Source of the DNA: Chromobotia macracanthus
Lineage: Eukaryota; Chordata; Actinopteri; Cypriniformes; Botiidae
Direction: 5' to 3'
Assembly (NCBI GenBank): GCA_036877525.1
Contig: JAZGTH010000032.1
Location: 2,471,501-2,535,500, forward strand
DNA: 64,000 bases
The notes under the pieces are model-generated. The model was not told the origin of the DNA, searched no databases, and saw only the letters and a program-made list of their open reading frames with translations. Of this stretch, positions 53,611 through 64,000 are shown in pieces. The translations under genes and the position numbers were made by a program. Every line of letters starts with the position of its first letter. Position 1 is the first letter of the stretch.

Positions 53611-54718
53611 CACATTGTGTAAATAAAAACAGAATGTAATGATTTGCAAATCTCATATACCCAAATCTTATTCACACTAGAACATAGACAACATATCAAA
53701 TGTTGAAAGAGACATGCAAAATATTACCTCATTTTGAATTTGATGGCAGCAACACTTTCAAAAAAGTTGGGTTACAACCTTACAACCTTCTACTATATAG
53801 CCATGCTGTTGTAATAGATGCAGTATGAACATTTTCTGGATGGGATCATATGTTGTTTTAAAACTTGCGTATATACTCTCAGCATTGATGGTGCCTTTCC
53901 AAATGTGTAAGCTGCCTATGCCATAGGCACTAATGCAACCCCATACCGTCAGAGATGCAGGCTTTTGAACTGTGCTCTGATAACTAGCTGGATAGTCCCT
54001 CTCCTCTTTAGTCCAAAGGATGATTTCCAATGATTTCCAAACAGAATTTCAAACTTCAACTTTTCTGACCACAGAACAGTTTTCCAATTGGCCACAGTAC
54101 ATTTTAAATGAGCTTTGGACCAGAGAAGACAGCGGCATTTCTGGATTGTGTTCACATATAGCATTTGTGGATGGCATAGCGAACTGTGTTCACAGACAGT
54201 GATTTGTGGAAGTGTTCCTGAGCCCATGAAGTTATTTCCAAGACACAATCATGCCTGTTGTTAATGCAGTGCTACCTGAGGCCCGGAAGATCACAGACAT
54301 CCAATATTGACTTTCGGCCTTGTCCCTTGTGCACAGAGATTTCTCCAGAAGTCTTTCTACACTATTCTGAAATTGTTCCACAATTTATAGACAAAATTTT
54401 TTTGCAGACTGGTGAACCTCTGTGCATCTTTACTAAGATGCTCTTTTTATACCCAGCCATGTTACTGACCTGTTGCCAATTAGCCTAATTAGTTGCATAA
54501 TGCTCCTCCAGCTGTTTCATATCAGTACCAATTACGTTTTCAGCTTTTTGTTGCCCATCTCAACTTTTCTGAGAGGTGTTGCTGCCATCAAATTCAAAAT
54601 TAATATTTTGTATGAAATAGTAAAATGTCTTGTTTTCAACATTTGATATGTTGTCTATGTTCTAGTTTTTATTTACATTTTACACAGCATCCCAACTTTT
54701 TTTGAGCTGGGGTTGTAA
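53611..54718 (-). mobile_element. Tc1-like transposon with long terminal inverted repeats
   Basis: Left end 53611-53770 and right end 54570-54718 are inverted partners: CTAGAACATAGACAACATATCAAATGTTGAAA (53677-53708) against TTTTCAACATTTGATATGTTGTCTATGTTCTAG, ATTTTGAATTTGATGGCAGCAACA against the same inverted, and GTGTAAATAAAAACAGAATG against TTTTTATTTACATTTTACAC. The right end finishes GCATCCCAACTTTTTTTGAGCTGGGGTTGTA. The left outer about 30 bp is missing. The interior carries a minus-strand transposase remnant. Confidence 0.85.
53755..54250 (-). pseudogene. Tc1-like transposase remnant
   Basis: The minus strand reads CRCLLWSKAHLKCTVANWKT then VLWSEKLKFEILFGNHW. After a shift it reads ILWTKEERDYPASYQSTVQK, PASLTVWGCISAYGIGSLHI then WKGTINAESIY. 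This is the central DDE region of a fish Tc1-like transposase (W-S-D-E-S-K-F-x-I-F...MVWGCIS...GTxNAExY). The first catalytic Asp (WSDE) has been lost (WSEK). The QQDNAxxH part is absent or unreadable. Confidence 0.85.
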
Positions 54719-55290
54719 CTACAGGGCTAAATACTCTACTATTTCACTATTTCTTTGTCTTCCATCTCCATGTAAGCTGGAATATGGCATACCTTGCTTA
54801 ATATGATACCTATCATCTTTTGTGTTAATTGACTAAAAGTCATAGTCAGAGGTACATACTGTTTTAGTAGGCAGTTACCCTCTCATAGACCACTAAGAGA
54901 AGTACCAGACAGGGATTTCTAATGCATGTCCATTTATTCAAATGGTGCAAATGTGTTGTAATCATTAGTCAACTCTTAATCCATAAACTAGCTACAATCT
55001 TAGTATCTTTAATTAGAATTATTTATTTTCATGTTATAATGAACATTAAAAATGGGCAATAAAACCGATTTTCTGTTTTCCGTGTTGCACATTTTTGGTA
55101 GTTATTCAGTTTTATATGTTCTACTTTTCATTATATGTAATGAAACCTGCACCTGACATGTCCCACTGAATCCTATTCAATGTGTGAAAAGAGATGCTCT
55201 GCACAGGGGAGAGCTTGCTCTTTTCCTAGTCTTGTCCCTGTGTTTGCACAACTGATCCCATGAGTAAGGCAATAAAAGCTAGTTCAGAAT
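54719..55290. other. No gene seen
   Basis: No coding or repeat signal recognised. Confidence 0.5.
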
Positions 55291-55294
55291 GTGA

Positions 55295-55425
55295 ATGCCC
55301 TGCTCCCTTAGGAGGTCAAGAGGAGCCTTTTCGACCTTCATAAAGACACAAGGTGACAGGGCCAGACTGAACCACTCCTGATGGTGAATCTTGAATAAAC
55401 CTTATTATAGATGTTTCACCAGGCC
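55295..55425 (-). pseudogene. Short DIRS reverse transcriptase fragment
   Basis: On the minus strand, TGGTTCAGTCTGGCCCTGTCACCTTGTGTCTTTATGAAGGTCGAAAAGGCTCC reads FSLALSPCVFMKVEKAP, matching the DIRS RT stretch F(G/S)LALSPRVF(T/M)KV seen at 1.3 kb and 14.6 kb. About 130 bp only. Confidence 0.55.
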
Positions 55426-56390
55426 CAGTTCCAAAATCAAATCACTGAGGGTGCTTCTGAAAAAAGTACCTCAAAATAGGGCTGAGCAATACCAATTGTC
55501 TACAACAATATTGTATTTGTTGTTTTAACCATATGATTAACAATAATAAACGAACAAGTCACACATACTGTATACTGTGCAATGTTACCCTAGTAGGTAA
55601 GACCATGGTGCATGCATTTAAAATGTTTTACTGTGCAGTTTAGTCTTTTGAAATGCAGTTAGAATGCACTTAAGGTATGGGGGGAAAAACTGCCCTGTAT
55701 GGGTTTTTGTAGTGATTTACAACCAAGCATATCTTTTTTGATTTTTAAAAATCATTTAAAATATCAGTATTTAATGTTTTATTATTAAAACATAACAAAA
55801 TATACATTTATAACAGCAAATTAAATAGGAAATAGGAAAAATTACCCTAATAAAGGTAAAAATGCCTATATATGGTAAAAATCAAACAGTTAATTTATGT
55901 GTCAGTGCTATAAACCAATCACACAGAATATTAACAATATCTAGCTTTAGGAGTCAGCTGTCAAGGTGCCAGCATAACAACACACTCAGCAAAATAACAT
56001 CTAATTCCTGTTATTGGCAAAATGGCAGAAAATATTGTGACTTGTTTTTTATCAGGTTTTTTTATTCAACTGCCCCACCAACAATTAGTGGTATTATCCA
56101 CTAATTCACATAAAACAATAACATAATAACAACTTACATATTATAGAGGGTGCAAACTTCCCACTAACTTGGTAAATCATAGCTTAAAAGTATACAAGTT
56201 AAAAGATTATTTAATAATTAAGACAGATTTCCACATTTTCTTTTTGGTGTTATTATTATTATATTATTATAGCTATTAAGACTAATAGTTGTTTTAACAC
56301 ATGAATGTGTGTATGGAAACGTTTATGGAAAAGTTGAGAAAAATGTTAAAACAAGTTAAAACACAGAGGAAAAACATTTTCATAAGTCAT
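55426..56390. other. No gene seen
   Basis: 55480-55600 has a degraded 'gggctgagcaataccaattg' start, a style of fish DNA-transposon end. Otherwise featureless AT-rich sequence. Confidence 0.4.
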
Positions 56391-56399
56391 TAAGCTGTC

Positions 56400-57420
56400 A
56401 TATAAGTCATTTACTATCAGTCAAAAAGCTTTCTCAATCAGAACAGCTGCAACCTCCTAGATGCAGTGCCGAATCTTCTCATTAGTTTCTCCTTCCATTC
56501 TCTAGTGAACATATGTGTGAAGTCCCTCTCAACTGCAAGTCTCTCAAACTCCATCTCTCTCCATCCATAGAACTTTCACTCCTTGGATGTAGAGCATTCA
56601 GGGCCTGTATAAATTAGTTTGTTTCACTAAATCTAGTGGACTTTTCTCAATTTACTGCATCCAGGATACTAAAATACTGTTGTTTACATTCTGTCTTTTC
56701 TCCATTCATTCTGTTTTAACCAAATGTTGTATCCTCCACATAGTCTTTCCATTGTGTGCTCACATCTCTTTGTCGCTTCTGTGCAGGGATTGTGAGTGGT
56801 TCTGCATTCTCTTTCTGTTTGTTAAATTTCTCTCAAATTGATTCTCACATCTCAGTTTAACCACACACTTGAATGCACTCTGGACCAGACTGCTTGGAGA
56901 AGAGTGTTGGGGAGTCCAGCAAACTCAACACCTTATGTCTCATACAGGCTATAAAGAAGAAACTGGGCTGTGTGATGGCCTTCAGTAGCCCTGTGGCCTC
57001 AAGCCTCACTACTGTGCTGCTGGATTTGGTGTCTTCAATCTGCTCTAGCAGGGAAAGATTGCTGTTAAAAGACTTCTTAATGACATTAACCATCGCCAGG
57101 TGTCCAGTCCAGCGCTGTTCTAGCAACTACTTCAACTTTATCCAGTGTACACTCCAGCCACTGTAGGTTTTCCAAAGTACTTAAAGGAGAGCTGCATACA
57201 TCGATAAAGTTTGCCAGTACCATTGATGACATATGTTCTTTGCTGGATTCATGCCTTTTTAGTCTCTTATTTTGAACAAGGGCATGGCGCCAATTGTTGA
57301 AGCCAGTGGTTGTGAACGCATTATCTGTCTCAGCTGAGCCAAATTTGTTTTGGCATTATGACAGGCGTAACAAATGCAGCATCCTTTTCAAAAGAATATT
57401 CTACCTACTCTCTATTCTTG
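56400..57420 (-). pseudogene. hAT-superfamily transposase remnant, ZMYM1/TTF zinc-finger type
   Basis: The minus strand, from about 57350 down, reads AFTTTGFNNWRHALVQNKRL then KRHESSKEHMSSM, the TTF-type zinc-finger motif at the N-terminus of these transposases. It then reads ENLQWLECTLDKVEVVA, and after a large deletion the open frame 57126-56857: RWTGHLAMVNVIKKSFNSNL, SLLEQIEDTKSSSTVVRLEA then TGLLKAITQPSFFFIACMRH. That last block is the central hAT domain of ZMYM1-like proteins. The dimerisation region continues degraded to about 56440. The gene-sized hAT-derived ZMYM1 is a host gene in many vertebrates, but the deletions and stops here indicate a dead transposon copy. Confidence 0.8.
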
Positions 57421-58010
57421 AACCAAGAGCTTTTAAATGAACGGTTATTTCCACTGCCACTAAATGATCAACTGGGGTAATTTACTAAGCACATCACTCC
57501 ACCCTCTAGGCAGATCTTCAGGGGAGAAGAGGCCCCATATTGGACTCAACTCTTAACTCAACCCCTAGGACCGCCTTCCAAAAGGAGTCATGCAATGCTA
57601 ACTCCAGTTACTTGAAACTGCAGTCCCAGACTAAACCTAAACTCCAAAACCACAATGAGGAGGGCTGAAAAACACACTGGCAAGCAAACTCTTTCTTGAG
57701 TGAAGTAAATCAGAGAAGTCGTTCCTCTTGTGATCATGTCATGAGGATCCAGGAATCCCCAATAATACAACAAGGATGGTTAAAAAAACAGACATCAAAG
57801 CAATCCTCAAGGGAAGTTTAAACCAAAAACATGGTCTTTTCCTGTAATACTTGGACCTGGGACAGCCTGTTCAAGAAGTGTTCAAGATGGAGCTTGAACC
57901 CAGGTCTCTTCGTCTAGTGACAGCGTATAACTGGCTCGCACCATAGGTCTTCCATTATAAAGGGAGTATATAGGGAGTGTTGTAAATTATTAACAAATTT
58001 TTCTATTAAA
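57421..58010. other. No gene seen; possible tRNA-like relic on the minus strand
   Basis: 57883-57945 on the minus strand reads ATGGTGCGAGCCAGTTATACGCTGTCACTAGACGAAGAGACCTGGGTTCAAGCTCC, with a plausible B box (GGGTTCAAGCTCC) and a poor A box. It could be an old SINE head. Nothing else is seen. Confidence 0.3.
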
Positions 58011-58019
58011 TGCTGTCAC

Positions 58020-58412
58020 ATGAAAAAAGAACGAACGACCCGAAGACTTGAAAGGTGAACTAATCAATTTTCTTTCTGGTTCATGCTGCATAGGTTAAGC
58101 ATATGGGGCTGTCACGTGATGAACGATCAACTCAAACCCGAAGACTTGTCAAATAAGAGGTGAGGTGAGCTAAAGACCCAGGTAAACAATGAATTAACCT
58201 TTTCAGTTTTTTATTGCATTATAGTTTTATCTTGTTTGTAGTGTGATCAACATTTGCCTAAGCAGTAGATGTGTTAGGAAAGTAACACATAACATTTTAA
58301 TTATATTTTGCTAAAATAAACAAAATGACTCGAAAAAATATTCATTCATTTTGCTGAATGAGACTCAAAGGTCCGAGCTGGTAAAATGATCCGAACTTCC
58401 CATCACTACTAT
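58020..58412. repeat. Possible hAT-like MITE fragment
   Basis: It ends AAATGATCCGAACTTCCCATCACTAC (to about 58409), a common fish hAT-type terminus. The interior repeats (C/A)CCCGAAGACTTG (58038 and 58138) and GAACGA blocks. No matching left terminus was found. Confidence 0.4.
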
Positions 58413-58689
58413 AGAGCTTATATGGAGACTGCCTATCAACAGAACTGATATCCGGGGCAGCAGCACAACATTTATGGCTCATATAATTGTAACAATAAGC
58501 TAATAAGCCCCTTGCTGAACTGTAATAAGCTTATTTTATTATATAGGCTTCTATACTACTACACTATACTACTATAAGTAGGATGTACTACTATAGAACT
58601 GTTAAAAACAATTAAATCATAAACAACATGTATGCTACATCCTATACCTACCAAGTTGTTCAGAGCTTCCTGAAATTATAAATCCTCAT

Positions 58690-59240
58690 TTACCCCTAAA
58701 TGACTCCTATTTTTAGCTCATCATTGGTGTTGGGATATGTCCCAAAAACCTACAATCTGGCTGTTATTAGTCTTTTATAAACAACTTGTTCCAAGGAAAC
58801 TAGTAAATTACAGACCAATCTCAAATCTACTTTTTATTTTAACAATGCCAAAACATTAATTAATGCATTCATGACATCAAGACTTTTTGTAATGCCTTAC
58901 TGGGTGGTTGCCCTGCAGGTTTAGTACAAAAACTCCAGCTGGTCCATAATGCAGCAGTCAGAGTTCTTACAAGAACAAAACAGTATGACCATATTAGCCC
59001 TATTCTGTCACAACTTCACTGGCTGCCATTTAAACATTGTATAAACTTTAAAATTCTACTAATTACCTACCTGGTTTAGCTCCCCACTATCTGAGCGAGC
59101 TTCTTTCTCATTACAGTCTCTCAAGTTTACTGCGATTTCAAAATTCTGGCCAGTTTCAAAATTAAGGCTGGGTGGTAGATCCTTTTCATACTTGGGCACA
59201 GAGTCCCCAAACTCTGGAACAGTCTTCATTAGGCTGCATT
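58690..59240 (+). pseudogene. L2-type LINE RT fragment (third L2 copy)
   Basis: It reads, in shifting frames, LGYVPKTYNLAVI (about 58735), KLVNYRPISNLLF (58800-58835), then after an internal deletion NALLGGCPAGLVQKLQLVHN, AAVRVLTRTKQYDHISPILS and QLHWLPF (58895-59030). It ends with F(S)YLGTESPNSGTV-like sequence at 59190-59225. The motifs pair closely with the copy at 38-42 kb (LLGGC...KLQLVxNAA...LTRxxxYDHISPIL). Confidence 0.85.
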
Positions 59241-60560
59241 AATTAGGTAAGTCTCATAAATTATAATTAAGTCTCCCCGTCTTTTATTTCCCCAATGTAA
59301 GGCAGCTGGTTTAGAGATGAACATTGTGTTCGTTTACAGAAACATACCATAAAACAACAAAACACCAGTTGATACTTGTTCCCAGGCTATGGTTCCTTGC
59401 TTCCCCCCCATGGGACACTGATGATCTGAATTTCACCTCTGCTTTCTCTTTCATTTTAGACTCAGATCAATAGAGCTCATTGAACATATATGTGCAACAT
59501 ACAGTGATGTTATTGAGTTTTCATTCTCATGTTTGATATCATTTTAAAGGTCATGGTGTGATGGGTAAAAAGGTGTAATTTCTATAGTTATGGGATAAAA
59601 TATATTAGAGGGAGAAAACTTAATAGAAAACCTACACTTCTGTTATGGGTGTGCTTCTCTCAAGACATCTGGGTACTGATTATCTCAACAGAAACATACA
59701 GAAACATACTATCTTTCAGGTCACGAGAAACTGACAAACCAAATACTGAACTGACCACAAAATTTATGACTTTTTGTCTTATCTGTGTATATAAGGTGGC
59801 TAGGCAAAAGACTCGGGGAAGCATTCTGTAACCAGAACTTCCCACACAACTGCTGCTGTGTGTCTCATTTGCCAGGTATGATTTAGACTTTGTACCTTCT
59901 TTTTTATTCTGTTGATCATGTACTGTTTTTCTTATATTCAAATTCATATTATTTATTTTACGTCTCTAAATGGATGTTTTAACCTGCCTGACAAATAAAT
60001 ATCTTTTCCTTGATACATTGGAAGTTCTTAAGAAATTATTACTACCGGTAGATTAGAAGGAGTCCAAGGTTACCACAAAATTGTACCACCAAAAAAAGTG
60101 TCAGGATGTGATCATACTGGGGTCTTGTTGAAAGGAGCTAGGAGCACATCAACCAAGATCTCCAGGTTTCTGTCTATCACCTGTCTTAACAAGTTGCATG
60201 ATCGTGACTAAGATAACTGTTACTAGATCTGAGCAAGTATGGAACAGCCAGGCTGAATAATATTAGTTTATCCGCAACCTCTGAGTAAGATCAAAATGAC
60301 TGTTTTGTGATCGTGAGATCCGCATATATCGGCCGGCGTGAGACTCAGTGCGACCATGGGTCCCTAATGAAAGAATAACTAAGAGTATGGGAATCTCTAA
60401 GTAATCAAATCTAAATTATGATCAACAGATAATTTGGAATCATTAATCTAAAATTAATATAAAATTGGAGTCAGATTGGAACTAACCACAGGGTCAATAA
60501 AACTAAATTGTAATAAATTAAAGAAATTTGTAGAAATGCTATGGAAAGTCAGAACATGTG
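59241..60560. other. No gene seen
   Basis: The opposing frames at 59649-59947 have no family resemblance. The AATAAA-containing stretch at 59991 is ordinary AT-rich sequence. It may include decayed L2 3'UTR. Confidence 0.4.
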
Positions 60561-60970
60561 AGATACCTTCAGCAACACCATTGGATTCCGTCAATGGGCC
60601 AATGGGTGGTCCTTACACCAATGTTCTGTAGTCAGCAGGATCTGAACCAGACCAGATGGTGTAGAGATAAAAAGGGAGGACCCTTAAGACAGATCCAGTT
60701 TGACCTGACACTTGTCCCAGTTCTGGTTTAGCTAGATGCTACTCCTCATACAAAATTGAGAAGCAGTGGGAATGTGATGGACTTAATTAAGAAGAATTAA
60801 TTTTTCCTATTATCTATTAACCTACCTCCAGCTCAGTTAGAGTTTACAACGAGTTTTATTCCATGCCTAGTCACAGCAGTGTGATGTTATAGCTGCAGTT
60901 AGTAACATTTTGCCTCTTTTCGCCATCTTTGTTCCTCAGTGCCTGACATTGGTCACAAAATCAGACTAAC
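60560..60970 (+). mobile_element. Likely L2 3'UTR debris
   Basis: CAGCAGTGTGATGTTATAGCTGCAGTTAGTAACATTTTG (60875-60913) matches CAGCAGTCTGATGTTATAGCTGCTCTCAGTGTCATTTT in the 3'UTR of the L2 copy at 41850-41886. Confidence 0.5.
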
Positions 60971-60999
60971 AGCTTTAACTGCACGTATATTCTTTGCAC

Positions 61000-61225
61000 A
61001 GGCAAACAACACAGAATTCATGCATGTCCTCATATGTCAGAAACCTCTGACATGGAGGTAAACACTTTCAGAAGTTCTTCGCAGCAGAGTTCATTGGTAC
61101 TTTAACACAAAACAAACAGACAAAATGCAGACAAAAGAGCTGCTGGCACACTCACAAATATACACGCAGGTGTACCTAATGCACATGCCAGTGTTGTTGT
61201 GCCAAACTCAGTTAGCTGACCCAGA
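61000..61225 (+). repeat. Dispersed repeat, direct partner of 35185-35370
   Basis: Shares GGCAAACAACACAGAATT...CATGTCCTC...GTCAGAAACCT...CACTTTCAGAAGTTCTTCGCAGC and ACAGACAAA with the copy near 35.2 kb. Non-coding. Confidence 0.6.
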
Positions 61226-62550
61226 AGAGTCTGACATGATGGGCCAGTCAACCACACAGAGCAGTGCTTTCAATGCACTACAGAGTCATAGCATTTACAC
61301 TATATATAAATATGAATGGCATATGAATGTCTTAGTTACATTTTTCTTTTGAGCTAACTGTGACCCAAACAGCAAAAGGGGAAAGTCAAGGGTGTTGATT
61401 TGTGCTAGGGACGTGTCCCTACCAATCCAGTCATCACTGAATTGTGCTCTAGCAATAATTTTGAGCAAACAAGTATATTCATATAAAACCACTTGTGGTA
61501 GTGTATGTCTGGTGGTTTTCATTTAGTACTTATTTTAATTAACCAGGAAATGTGAAAAAATTTAGATTAAAAATCTGTCATAAGCACATTCTGTAATAAT
61601 AGCGCTAAATAATAACAGAAAAAAAATAATAGTGTAAAGGTTAACCAGAATCAGGGATCTCATTCTCTACAACAAGTCCCGCCTTCCTAACACCTGTGGC
61701 TAATATGTTTGGCTTTGTCTTTTTTGAGTCCTGCCTACCATACTTGCATTGCATTGGGTTGTAAGAAGCGCCAAAGCTCTGTGTACTTGATATGATGTGC
61801 AGCATGCAGAATACTGGTAAGTGAGGGAGAAAGGTTTTTCACAGGTTTCTGTGAGGGTTATGTTAAGGTTTTCAGGCAATATAAAATATTAATCACAAAC
61901 CTGATATAAAAATCGGTAGCTTGCTAGCTGTTCTGACCTCACCAGTATCTTTTATCAGTTACCTTTATTACAGAATTCATTAATACACATTGTTTAGGTC
62001 AATATAGGCTAAAAACTTTAAAACATTGTCCTGTTTAATAAGACATTATCCTATTCAACCCATAACATTTCTGAGTTACCTCACTTTGAATATTCTATCA
62101 TGCGGTACATAAAATGAAATTGTATTCAGGAAAATACTGACACTAAGAATTTTTTCTACTGAAAAAGTAAATAGGCCTAGTTATTGCATGTATTTGTTGT
62201 TTTATACCCATGTAGCCTTATTTTTATACCCATGTAACTTGAGTTTATGACACCAAAAACTAGTAGCCTAACTCATATACAGTGACAATGTGGATCTGTT
62301 CACTGTTTTTATGTCCTCACCAATGTCAAAATTAAACTTATGCTTCTGTGGAAAGTACTTAAACCAAAAAAATTACACACTTCACATTAAACCATCTGAA
62401 AGTGTCTGACCAAATTGCTAATGCTAAATTTGGAGACACAGCCTCTCAGATCATGTAAAGTGTTGATGTAAGGTATGCAGGAACATAATCCTGTCAGCCT
62501 TTAAAGGGCTCCGGTCATCTGTATCCAGCCCCACTGCTGAAGTGAGTCGA
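61226..62550. other. No gene seen
   Basis: No coding sequence or recognisable repeat. Confidence 0.5.
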
Positions 62551-62559
62551 ATGAGTCAA

Positions 62560-62990
62560 CAGTGGTGGAGAAAGTACTTAAGTTCCACATTTAAGTACAA
62601 GTACAGGTACCACACCAAAATATTACTCAAGGGAATGTCATCTATTAAAATATTACTTAAGTTAAAAAGTTAGAAAAAGTAAATCAAGTTAAAAAAACCT
62701 TGTTTTAAAAATTTCCAAAAGTAAAAGTAAACTACGAATTCAAGTAAACTCTGGATTCAGATTTATTCAAAATATAAAATGAATTAACTTAAAAAGTGTG
62801 TCAATTACATTTTACTGCTTCTGCACCAGAGTCAGAACTTAACTTTTTACCATTAAGGGGTAATGTTTGCTAACTGGATTTTTGGGGGCATTATATTATA
62901 TTATACTACTGTATTATATATGTATATTTATGTATACATTTTAAATGTTTTTAAAAATGTTTTTCACATATTGTCTTTTATGGCAAACAC
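62560..62990 (-). repeat. Dispersed repeat, inverted partner of 26629-27035
   Basis: Begins TGGTGGAGAAAGTACTTAAGTTCCAC and runs to CTTTTATGGCAAACACTTAC, in opposite orientation to the copy at 26.6-27.0 kb with the same order of conserved phrases. The 'acttaagt' palindromes near the end are typical of a fish DNA-transposon family. Confidence 0.75.
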
Positions 62991-63326
62991 TTACATGTAA
63001 TCAATGAATTCAACCATGTATTTATACATGTATTTACATACATGTATTTACACAGCAACAGCAAATGTTATGAAATTAATGCAATTTAAATGCATTAAGC
63101 ATAAACATAATAACAAATATAAATTATAAACATGACAAAAAGTTAAAGGCTAATGTCTCTTTTTATTTACACAGAACAAAGCAGCATCAGAGTTGTTGTG
63201 AGGTGGGTTAAAAGCACCATATAAGATGTTATCAGCCAGAGAGGGACCCATTGTCAGCCCTTGAAGGCAGCCTCATGCCATAACCAGCCCATTACCCAAG
63301 CTGTTACTTCATAAAAAAATATATGT

Positions 63327-63348
63327 AGAAAGAAAGAAAGAAAGAAAA
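63327..63348. repeat. (GAAA)n microsatellite
   Basis: About five tandem AAAG/GAAA units. Confidence 0.9.
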
Positions 63349-63349
63349 G

Positions 63350-64000
63350 CCATAAGGTTAAAAGCACTGAAGGGTCATTGAACCCTTATTGCATTTTAAC
63401 CTGTCTTTCTCAGGCCTTCTGGCATCTTTATACCATCTGTTTTACCCTTCCTGTGATTAGCTCACTCGCTACCTCATGCAGACCGCTGCGGATAAAGATG
63501 GTTTTGGTCGTTTATATCTCCATGGCAACAACCTGTGTAGAAGTGCTTGTGTGTGAGAAACGAGAGAGATGCTCTTTTGATTAAAAGGCACCTTTTAATG
63601 CATGGTCTGATCATGTGCTGATTATAGGTTCACACCTAGTGTAACACCTAGTGTAATTTGTTATGCTATCAGTCACATGGTAACAATAACATATATTGTT
63701 ACTGTTACAATATGTGTAACTTTTTTTCTTCACAAAGGTTCTTTTAGTAGCACGAATAAAGCTGTTATTCAAAACATTCAAAAATGCATTCAAAAGCAAA
63801 AAAAAACTATCAACATTACTGAAAATGTCAATCACTCACAAAATCACGTTATAATGAATGAAGCTGACTGTATAAAATGAAAGTGAATACACTTCATAAT
63901 GAATCTCTTACATCATATCTGGCCGGCATGATGACAACACCAAGTGCAACAAATGATGGAATGCTTTGAAAAAATTCAACAAAATCACTCCAAAAACACA
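63350..64000. other. No gene seen at the right edge
   Basis: The frames at 63378-63584 and 63611-63880 have no protein character. Positions 63628-63656 hold a small direct repeat (CACCTAGTGTAA twice). Confidence 0.5.

Noticed and set aside
1..64000. CRISPR array, prokaryotic operon or toxin-antitoxin type system
   Set aside because: No regularly spaced repeats, no operon-like gene packing; introns, SINEs and poly(A) signals show vertebrate DNA.

Overview
The window looks like teleost fish nuclear DNA. It is AT-rich and intron-rich, and it is dense with transposon families typical of ray-finned fishes: DIRS/YR retrotransposons, L2- and Rex1-like LINEs, tRNA-derived SINEs, Tc1-like and hAT-like DNA transposons, and Ty3-type LTR fragments. 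Families were identified by reading translations and repeat ends; no database search was run.

Only one host gene can be supported with confidence. Four exons on the plus strand between 4402 and 6270 encode the conserved C-terminal domain of a protein 4.1 (band 4.1, EPB41 family) cytoskeletal linker and end in a stop codon. Residue choices and the exact C-terminal length fit EPB41 (4.1R) slightly better than EPB41L3 (4.1B). Its upstream exons lie left of the window. A likely 3'UTR intron and terminal exon carry the transcript to polyadenylation signals near 9.4 kb. At the extreme left edge (1-231) there is a decayed reading frame with a transmembrane-like segment that I cannot assign.

From about 9.5 kb to the right edge I see no intact host gene, only layers of mobile DNA. 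In order: Tc1-like and Rex1-like fragments (11.9-12.5 kb); a broken DIRS gag/RT split by another repeat (13.3-14.7 kb); a Tc1-like transposase remnant (15.0-15.4 kb); an LTR-like block (20.4-20.7 kb); a nearly complete-ended but internally decayed DIRS element with inverted terminal repeats and an internal complementary region (21.3-25.0 kb); LTR, SINE and tandem LTR-gag fragments (25.2-37.0 kb); an L2-type LINE with esterase-like ORF1, endonuclease and RT remnants (38.1-42.4 kb); Tc1-like and hAT-like pieces (43.7-45.5 kb); a second DIRS element nested in a Rex1-like LINE (46.0-48.3 kb); a SINE (49.0 kb) whose tail matches the 3' end of a younger L2-type LINE (50.7-52.8 kb); a Tc1-like element with long inverted repeats (53.6-54.7 kb); a hAT/ZMYM-like transposase remnant (56.4-57.4 kb); and further L2 and dispersed-repeat fragments to the right edge.

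No intact transposase, RT or recombinase reading frame survives. I found no CRISPR array, rRNA gene, prokaryote-type operon or convincing new system. The most instructive structures are the DIRS internal complementary region, the nested insertions, the LINE/SINE shared tail and several perfect hairpins.
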